A DNA stretch of 9,754 bases. Origin: Gammaproteobacteria bacterium. GTDB taxonomy: Bacteria > Pseudomonadota > Gammaproteobacteria > Chromatiales > Chromatiaceae. Shown in pieces: positions 4,979 to 9,754 of the stretch (position 1 is its first letter; the number at the start of each line of letters is the position of its first letter). Under the pieces are notes generated by a model. The model was given only the letters and a program-made list of their open reading frames with translations, was not told the origin of the DNA and searched no databases. The stretch is taken from the NCBI GenBank assembly GCA_030620735.1, contig JAUXDV010000050.1, positions 1-9,754 of the forward strand. The letters run 5' to 3'. A program made the position numbers and the translations under genes.

Positions 4979-6064
4979 ATGGGCGTGTTTCGCATCTTGA
5001 AAGATGATCGCGGCGGCCAGATGCTGCTGCTGTTTCTGAGCGTGGTCACTGTGCTCATTCCACTGCTGCACCTGCTTGTGCCGGAGAGCAGCCCCTTTCA
5101 TGTAACAACCTATGGCATCACGCTGTTCGGCAAATATCTGACCTATGCGCTGCTGGCGGTCGCAGTCGACCTGGTATGGGGCTATCTTGGCATCCTCAGT
5201 CTTGGCCATGGCGCGTTTTTCGCCCTTGGCGGCTATGCGATGGGAATGTACCTGATGCGCCAGGTCGGCGACCGCGGCGTCTATGGAGACCCGCTGCTGC
5301 CGGACTTCATGGTGTTCCTGGACTGGAAGGAGCTGCCCTGGTTTTGGCTCGGCTTCGACATGTTCTGGTTTGCAATGCTGATGGTGGCATTGATACCCGG
5401 AGTGCTGGCGTTTATTTTCGGCTGGCTGACATTCCGTTCGCGGGTTACCGGCGTCTACCTGTCGATCATGACCCAGGCGCTGACCTACGCACTGATGCTG
5501 GCCTTTTTCCGCAACGAGATGGGCTTCGGCGGCAACAATGGCCTCACGGACTTCAAAGATATCCTTGGTTTCAACCTGCAGGATGACGCAACGCGCATCG
5601 CCCTGTTCATCGCCTCCGCCGTTGCACTGGCATTCGGCTACCTGCTGTGCCGCTGGATCGTCTCATCCAAACTCGGCAGAGTGACTGTGGCAATCCGCGA
5701 CGCAGAAGACAGAACCCGTTTCATCGGCTACCGGGTCGAATATTTCAAATTATGGGTATTCACGATCTCCGCCGTACTGGCGGGCATTGCCGGAGCGCTC
5801 TACGTGCCCCAGGTCGGGATCATCAATCCGGGGGAATTTTCGCCGTTGTATTCCATCGAGATCGTCATCTGGGTCGCCATCGGCGGCCGCTACACGCTCT
5901 ATGGCGCCGTTATCGGCGCACTGTTGGTCAACTATGCCAAGACCCTGCTCACCGGCGTCATGCCCGAAGCCTGGCTGTTCGCCCTCGGCGGCATGTTCAT
6001 CCTGATCACGCTGTTTCTGCCACACGGCATTGCGGGCCTGTTCCGCCGGAGGAAGCCGGCATGA
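4979..6064 (+). CDS. urtC: Urea ABC transporter permease UrtC
   Basis: This 361-aa LivM-type inner-membrane permease is the partner of UrtB. After a short charged cytoplasmic start (MGVFRILKDDRGGQ) it has a membrane helix, a small periplasmic loop, and the conserved YALLAVAVDLVWGYLGILSL, then GHGAFFALGGYAMGMYLMRQ. Further family blocks are FGGNNGLTDFKDILGF, IAGALYVPQVGIINPGEF and, near the end, VIWVAIGGRYTLYGAVIGAL. The tail FRRRKPA is cytoplasmic and basic. GGAGGG (4966-4971) lies 7 bases before the ATG. The start is 3 bases past the urtB stop, and the stop overlaps the urtD ATG (ATGA at 6061-6064), so all four are likely made from one message with coupled translation. Length is normal and no odd residues were noticed. 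Confidence 0.95.
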   Translation: MGVFRILKDDRGGQMLLLFLSVVTVLIPLLHLLVPESSPFHVTTYGITLFGKYLTYALLAVAVDLVWGYLGILSLGHGAFFALGGYAMGMYLMRQVGDRGVYGDPLLPDFMVFLDWKELPWFWLGFDMFWFAMLMVALIPGVLAFIFGWLTFRSRVTGVYLSIMTQALTYALMLAFFRNEMGFGGNNGLTDFKDILGFNLQDDATRIALFIASAVALAFGYLLCRWIVSSKLGRVTVAIRDAEDRTRFIGYRVEYFKLWVFTISAVLAGIAGALYVPQVGIINPGEFSPLYSIEIVIWVAIGGRYTLYGAVIGALLVNYAKTLLTGVMPEAWLFALGGMFILITLFLPHGIAGLFRRRKPA

Positions 6065-6891
6065 GCATGATCCGGAGTGTGCGTGAACGCCTGGCGCGCA
6101 ATCAACTGCTGAAGTTCACGACGCCGACGCCGACGCTGGATCTCGATGTCAGCCACGGTCCGATTCTCTATCTCGAGGAACTGAATGTCAGTTTCGACGG
6201 CTTCAAGGCGATCAACGACCTCACCATGTATATCGACGCCGGCGAACTGCGCTGCATCATCGGGCCCAACGGCGCCGGCAAGACGACCATGATGGATATC
6301 ATCACCGGCAAGACGCGGCCCGATTCCGGCCGGGCTTATTTCGGCTCGCTGATCAACCTTCTTGAACTCACTGAACCGCAGATTGCAACCGCCGGCATCG
6401 GCCGTAAATTTCAGAAACCGACGGTATTCGAACAGCTTCGGGTCATCGATAATCTCGAACTGGCACTGCACTGCGACAAGAGAGTGTGGACGACGCTGTT
6501 TGCAAAGCTCTCATCGTGGCAGCAGGATTTTATCGACGAGACGCTGCAGCTGATCGGCTTGAAACAGCAGCGCAACCTGCTCGCCGGCGCATTGTCCCAT
6601 GGACAAAAACAGTGGCTGGAGATTGGTATGCTGCTGGTGCAGGAGCCGCAGCTGTTGCTGGTGGATGAACCGGTTGCCGGCATGACCCACCAGGAGATGG
6701 ATCGCACCGCCGAACTGCTGACCTCGCTGGCCGGCAAGCATTCGGTCGTGGTGGTCGAACACGACATGGACTTCGTGCGTTCGATCGCCCGCAAGGTCAC
6801 CGTGCTGCACCAGGGGAGTGTGCTGGCGGAAGGCTCCATGGACGAAGTGCAGAACGACCAGCGCGTCATCGAAGTCTATCTGGGAGAATGA
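6061..6891 (+). CDS. urtD: Urea ABC transporter ATP-binding protein UrtD
   Basis: This 276-aa cytoplasmic ATPase powers urea import with UrtE (LivG type). Visible motifs are Walker A GPNGAGKTT (68-76), the Q-loop region GRKFQKPTVFEQ, signature LSHGQKQWLEIGM (178-190, with His in place of the second residue of LSGGQ, as is usual in UrtD), Walker B LLLVDEP (D202, E203) and switch histidine H234 in VVVVEHDMDFV. About 34 residues precede the ABC domain. The start at 6061 is chosen because GGAGGA (6048-6053) lies 7 bases upstream and the ATG overlaps the urtC stop. The open frame runs upstream to 5647 only as an out-of-frame shadow of urtC. The stop overlaps the most upstream possible urtE ATG. 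Confidence 0.95.
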   Translation: MSMIRSVRERLARNQLLKFTTPTPTLDLDVSHGPILYLEELNVSFDGFKAINDLTMYIDAGELRCIIGPNGAGKTTMMDIITGKTRPDSGRAYFGSLINLLELTEPQIATAGIGRKFQKPTVFEQLRVIDNLELALHCDKRVWTTLFAKLSSWQQDFIDETLQLIGLKQQRNLLAGALSHGQKQWLEIGMLLVQEPQLLLVDEPVAGMTHQEMDRTAELLTSLAGKHSVVVVEHDMDFVRSIARKVTVLHQGSVLAEGSMDEVQNDQRVIEVYLGE

Positions 6892-6896
6892 AAAAT

Positions 6897-7595
6897 ATGA
6901 TGTTGCAGATAGAAGCACTCAACCAGTTTTACGGTGAAAGCCACACCCTGTGGGATCTGCAGATGCAAGTTGCGAAGGGCGCATGTACGGTCATCATGGG
7001 CAGAAATGGCGTTGGCAAAACAACCCTGCTGCAGGCCATCATGGGACTGCTGCCGGTCAAATCCGGGCGGATTCTTTACCAGGGCGAAGATATCTCAAAG
7101 GTGATTGCGGAGAAGCGCGCTGAACTCGGTATTGGCTATGTGCCACAGGGACGGCAAATTTTTCCACTGCTGAGCGTCAGGGAGAATCTTGAAATTGGCC
7201 TGCCTGTCCGCAAAGACAACAGCAAAACGATTCCAGAATTTATATTCGAACTTTTCCCGGTACTCAAGGAGATGCTGGGACGGCGCGGCGGCGATCTGTC
7301 AGGAGGACAGCAGCAGCAGCTTGCCATAGGGCGGGCTCTGGTGATTGATCCAAAACTGTTGATTCTCGATGAGCCGACCGAAGGAATCCAGCCTAACGTG
7401 GTGCAGGAGATCGGTGATATTATTCGCACACTGAACCGTGAAACCGGGCTGACCGTTTTACTGGTAGAGCAGAAGTTGCCGTTTGCCCGCAAAGTTGCAG
7501 ACCACTTCTCTATTCTCGAGCGTGGCCGGCAAGTCGCGAGCGGCATAATCGATGAACTCGATGAAACAACCATTCAGCAATATCTCACAGTCTAG
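6897..7595 (+). CDS. urtE: Urea ABC transporter ATP-binding protein UrtE
   Basis: This 232-aa cytoplasmic ATPase (LivF type) is the second motor subunit of the urea importer. It has Walker A GRNGVGKTT (35-43), signature LSGGQQQQLAIGRAL (134-148), Walker B LLILDEPTEGI (D158, E159) and Q192 in LLVEQKLPFA at the switch position. Gln there instead of His is normal in LivF/UrtE. Three in-frame ATGs are possible (6888, 6897, 6900). GGGAGA (6882-6887) is 9 bases from 6897, is too close to 6888, and is still workable for 6900. Relatives usually begin MLQ..., which favours 6897 or 6900. Using 6888 would overlap the urtD stop and add MKN. A good ribosome site for the next small gene follows the stop by 5 bases, with no terminator in between. 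Confidence 0.95.
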   Translation: MMLQIEALNQFYGESHTLWDLQMQVAKGACTVIMGRNGVGKTTLLQAIMGLLPVKSGRILYQGEDISKVIAEKRAELGIGYVPQGRQIFPLLSVRENLEIGLPVRKDNSKTIPEFIFELFPVLKEMLGRRGGDLSGGQQQQLAIGRALVIDPKLLILDEPTEGIQPNVVQEIGDIIRTLNRETGLTVLLVEQKLPFARKVADHFSILERGRQVASGIIDELDETTIQQYLTV

Positions 7596-7611
7596 AAACA
7601 AGGAGACCACT

Positions 7612-7806
7612 ATGAACAAAATCACGGCACTCTGTTTGCTGCTGACTACGGCAGGTGGAGCGCAGGCGCACCTCAGTCATTCCGCTGCACCCATTCACGC
7701 TGTGGAGCACCTGTTGCTGTTGGGCGCCCTGCTGATTTCGGTGCTGCTGCTGGCGAAAACGGTAAAGCGCATCTTCGCTCAAGCCAGGACGCAGCAGCGG
7801 GATTGA
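7612..7806 (+). CDS. 64-aa His-rich membrane microprotein, HupE/UreJ-like N-terminus
   Basis: This small gene sits between urtE and ureD. AGGAG (7601-7605) is 6 bases before its ATG, and its stop lies 1 base before the ureD start, so it is a real operon member. Residues 1-19 form a signal peptide ending AQA, so the mature protein would start at His20. H20, H23, H29 and H33 fall in HLSHSAAPIHAVEH, followed by one membrane helix (about 34-48) and a basic tail KTVKRIFAQARTQQR. HupE/UreJ nickel permeases also begin with a signal peptide, then A-H-x-x-H, then a P-x-x-G-x-D-H block leading into a helix. Here P27 to H33 (PIHAVEH) is a loose match with Glu for Asp. HupE/UreJ is about 190 aa with several helices, so this would be a miniature or relic. 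A role in supplying nickel to urease is inferred only. It could also be an unrelated operon-specific small protein. Confidence 0.8.
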   Translation: MNKITALCLLLTTAGGAQAHLSHSAAPIHAVEHLLLLGALLISVLLLAKTVKRIFAQARTQQRD

Positions 7807-7807
7807 T

Positions 7808-8650
7808 ATGGCATCTGCCAACGTGCAGCATGCCGACTCCATGACAGGCTGGGAGGCATCTCTCGATCTGGTATTTGCGCATCGCGATGAACGCACCGTG
7901 CTCGCCGGGAAACGCCAATACGGCCCGCTGACGGTGCAGCGCAGCTTTTATCCGGAGGGTGACGTCTGTCATCTCTACGTGCTGCATCCGCCTGGCGGCG
8001 TTGCCGGCGGCGACCGTCTTGAAATTCAAGTAGCGACGCCTCCTGAATCCCATGCGCTGATCACCACACCCGGCGCCGCAAAGTTCTATCGCAGCATCGG
8101 CCCGACTGCACACCTGGTCCAGCAATTCCACCTTGCCGGCGGCTCACTTGAATGGCTGCCGCAGGAGAACATCTTCTTTCCGGGCGCACGAGTCGAGATG
8201 CTCACCGAGATCAACCTCAGCGATGGCGCAAACTATATCGGCTGGGAGATGCATTGCCTCGGCCGGCCTGTCATCAATGAGCGCTTTGGGCATGGCCAAC
8301 TGATGTTGAAGACCGTCGTGAAACGCGACGGCATCCCATTGCTAATCGACCGACTCGTCATCGATGGCGAATGCTCCCTCAATGGTAAAGCGACGCTGCG
8401 CAGGCAGCCCGTGACAGCGACGCTCATCGCCTCTGCGGCAGACAACAAGGTGCTCGAGGCGGCAAGAGATGTCATTGCCGCGAACTCCAGCCCTGATATC
8501 GGCGTCACCCTGATTGCAGATATACTGGTGTGCCGTTATCTTGGCGGCACCACTGAAGATGCGCGCAAACGCTTTATTCGCATATGGCAGGCGATTCGCC
8601 CGCTGTTGATGCATCGCCCGGCGGTTCTGCCCCGTATCTGGGCGACATGA
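7808..8650 (+). CDS. ureD: Urease accessory protein UreD
   Basis: This 280-aa cytoplasmic chaperone, known as UreD or UreH, binds apo-urease and, with UreF and UreG, helps load nickel and carbonate into the active site. Family blocks are GPLTVQRSFYPEGDVCHLYV, LHPPGGVAGGDRLEI, ALITTPGAAKFYRS, LEWLPQENIFFPGARVE and, near the end, RFIRIWQAIRPLLMHRPAVL with the closing PRIWAT, all in the usual order. Length is normal. The start at 7808 has only a weak ribosome site (GGGA, 7799-7802), but it is 1 base past the small gene's stop, so translation is likely coupled. The order ureD-A-B-C is the common gammaproteobacterial arrangement. A 52-bp gap with no visible promoter or terminator leads to ureA. 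Confidence 0.95.
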   Translation: MASANVQHADSMTGWEASLDLVFAHRDERTVLAGKRQYGPLTVQRSFYPEGDVCHLYVLHPPGGVAGGDRLEIQVATPPESHALITTPGAAKFYRSIGPTAHLVQQFHLAGGSLEWLPQENIFFPGARVEMLTEINLSDGANYIGWEMHCLGRPVINERFGHGQLMLKTVVKRDGIPLLIDRLVIDGECSLNGKATLRRQPVTATLIASAADNKVLEAARDVIAANSSPDIGVTLIADILVCRYLGGTTEDARKRFIRIWQAIRPLLMHRPAVLPRIWAT

Positions 8651-8702
8651 TGCGGATTCAACCGGAAATCATAAACATGAACCATCAACTGAGGAACAGA
8701 CA

Positions 8703-9005
8703 ATGGAGCTGACTCCACGGGAAAAAGACAAGCTGCTGCTGTTTACCGCAGCGCTCGTCGCTGAACGACGCAAGGCGAGAGGCGTCAAGCTAAACTACCC
8801 TGAAGCCATGGCGCTGATCAGCGCAGAGATCGTGGAAGGAGCCCGCGAAGGCAAAACTGTTGCAGAGCTGATGGATTACGGGCGTACGCTGCTGACGCGC
8901 GATGATGTCATGGAGGGTATTCCCGAAATGATTCACGACGTGCAAGTGGAAGCAACATTTCCAGATGGCACCAAACTCGTCACAGTTCACGACCCGATAG
9001 TCTGA
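8703..9005 (+). CDS. ureA: Urease gamma subunit UreA
   Basis: This is the 100-aa small subunit of urease (urea amidohydrolase), which assembles with UreB and UreC in the cytoplasm. It starts MELTPREKDKLLLFTAALVA and contains LNYPEAMALISAEIVEGARE, GKTVAELMDYGRTLLTRDDV, GIPEMIHDVQVEATFPDGTK and the terminal HDPIV, the standard order and length of the gamma subunit. GAGGAA (8691-8696) lies 6 bases before the ATG. The gene is separate from ureB by 11 bp, unlike in Helicobacter where the two are fused. It is the first structural gene after ureD. No unusual residues were seen. Confidence 0.97.
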   Translation: MELTPREKDKLLLFTAALVAERRKARGVKLNYPEAMALISAEIVEGAREGKTVAELMDYGRTLLTRDDVMEGIPEMIHDVQVEATFPDGTKLVTVHDPIV

Positions 9006-9016
9006 GGAGGGAGATT

Positions 9017-9334
9017 ATGATTCCAGGTGAAATTCTTACTGCCGACGGCGACATCGAACTCAATGCGGGTCGCGAAACGCTGACAGTCCCGGTCGCCAAC
9101 ACAGGCGACAGGCCAATCCAGGTCGGCTCCCATTACCACTTTTTCGAAACTAACCCTGCGCTTGAATTCAATCGCAGCGCCAGCCGCGGTTTTCGCCTGA
9201 ACATTCCTGCTGGTACGGCCGTGCGCTTCGAACCGGGGCAGAGCAGGGAAGTGGAACTGGTGGCCTATGCTGGTGATCGCAAGATATACGGTTTCAACGG
9301 CCTCGTCATGGGCCCGCTGGAAGGAGAGAACTGA
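9017..9334 (+). CDS. ureB: Urease beta subunit UreB
   Basis: This 105-aa second small subunit of urease starts MIPGEILTADGDIELNAGRE. It contains the family blocks VANTGDRPIQVGSHYHFFET, LEFNRSASRGFRLNIPAGTA and VRFEPGQSREVELVAYAGDR, and ends GFNGLVMGPLEGEN. It packs against UreA and UreC in the (alpha-beta-gamma)3 enzyme. A very strong AGGAGG (9005-9010) lies 6 bases before the ATG and overlaps the ureA stop region. The stop is 1 base before the ureC ATG, which has its own AAGGAG (9321-9326). The tight packing suggests equal output of the three subunits. Confidence 0.97.
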   Translation: MIPGEILTADGDIELNAGRETLTVPVANTGDRPIQVGSHYHFFETNPALEFNRSASRGFRLNIPAGTAVRFEPGQSREVELVAYAGDRKIYGFNGLVMGPLEGEN

Positions 9335-9335
9335 G

Positions 9336-9754
9336 ATGGCGACCATCAGCAGAGAGGCCTATGCTGAAATGTATGGCCCGACAACAGGCGACCGCGTGCG
9401 CCTCGCCGATTCTGAGCTCTTCATCCAGGTTGAGAAAGATCACACCATCTATGGCGACGAGGTCAAGTTCGGCGGCGGCAAGGTGATTCGCGACGGCATG
9501 GGGCAATGCCAGCGTGAGTCGGCCGATGTTGTCGACGTGGTGATCACCAATGCGCTAATCCTCGATTACCGGGGCGTCGTCAAGGCGGATATCGGCATCA
9601 AGAATGGACGCATCAGCGGCATCGGCAAGGCCGGCAATCCAGATACCCAGCAAGGCGTCGATATCGTCATCGGCCCGGCGACAGAGGCGATTGCGGCAGA
9701 GGGACAAATCGTGACCGCAGGCGGCATCGACTCACATATCCATTTCATCTCTCC
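9336..9754 (+). CDS. ureC: Urease alpha subunit UreC, N-terminal part (cut by window edge)
   Basis: Only the first 139 of roughly 567 codons are present. The product is the catalytic subunit of urease, which hydrolyses urea to ammonia and carbamate at a two-nickel centre. The start MATISREAYAEMYGPTTGDR, the block IYGDEVKFGGGKVIRDGMGQ and the final GGIDSHIHFIS are classic. H134 and H136 in SHIH are the first two nickel ligands and fall at exactly the positions they have in the Klebsiella enzyme, so the N-terminus has normal length. The remaining ligands, including the carbamylated lysine, lie beyond the window. The gene is coupled to ureB (1-base gap) with AAGGAG 9 bases before its ATG. Confidence 0.97.
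   Translation, partial: MATISREAYAEMYGPTTGDRVRLADSELFIQVEKDHTIYGDEVKFGGGKVIRDGMGQCQRESADVVDVVITNALILDYRGVVKADIGIKNGRISGIGKAGNPDTQQGVDIVIGPATEAIAAEGQIVTAGGIDSHIHFIS

Noticed and set aside
4465..5058. Overlapping frames on both strands within urtB/urtC
   Set aside because: They are rich in Arg, His, Pro and Ser, as expected from shifted GC-rich membrane-protein genes, and have no plausible start signals.
5647..6060. 138-codon upstream extension of UrtD
   Set aside because: It is an out-of-frame reading of urtC, has no family similarity or ribosome site, and a GGAGGA site marks ATG 6061.

Overview
The window looks like a chromosomal piece of a Gram-negative proteobacterium, most likely a gammaproteobacterium. 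This is inferred from a CusA-type RND efflux pump, Sec signal peptides, clear Shine-Dalgarno sites, a sigma-54 promoter, gamma-type separate ureA and ureB genes, and a REP-like intergenic palindrome. No rRNA or other marker is present to fix the genus.

Layout. (1) 1-191: the 3' end of an HME-RND (CusA-like) metal efflux gene. (2) 192-937: an AT-richer spacer with a promoter and a perfect inverted-repeat operator candidate, then a two-gene AbrB/PIN toxin-antitoxin cassette with a 4-bp ATGA overlap. (3) 952-1667: a degenerate heptamer repeat running directly into a TTG-started HAD phosphatase gene of the YigB type. (4) 1668-1919: a gene-free regulatory region with a REP-arm fragment, two NtrC-like sites and a -24/-12 (sigma-54) promoter. 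(5) 1920-7595: the complete urea ABC transporter urtABCDE. It is interrupted only between urtA and urtB, by a (GGTTTTA)n heptamer array abutting a 68-bp palindrome. (6) 7612-7806: a 64-aa histidine-rich membrane microprotein whose start resembles that of HupE/UreJ nickel permeases. (7) 7808-9754: ureD, ureA, ureB and the first 139 codons of ureC, cut by the window edge just after the first two nickel-ligand histidines.

How it works together. UrtA captures urea in the periplasm, UrtB/UrtC form the membrane channel, and UrtD/UrtE power uptake. Urease (UreABC), matured with UreD, then splits urea to ammonia and CO2 in the cytoplasm. Genes from urtB onward are tightly packed (4-bp overlaps or gaps of 1-52 bp), with no convincing internal terminator. 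Uptake and hydrolysis therefore appear to form one long nitrogen-scavenging operon, probably switched on by NtrC/sigma-54 under nitrogen limitation. ureE, ureF and ureG are expected just beyond the right edge.

The most unusual points are the HupE-like microprotein between transporter and urease, and two short repeat families (a heptamer and a REP palindrome) that each occur twice in this small region, at the boundaries of the HAD and urtA genes. Function calls for urt, ure, PIN/AbrB, HAD and CusA rest on recognised motifs. Regulatory sites and repeats were read by eye and are inferences.
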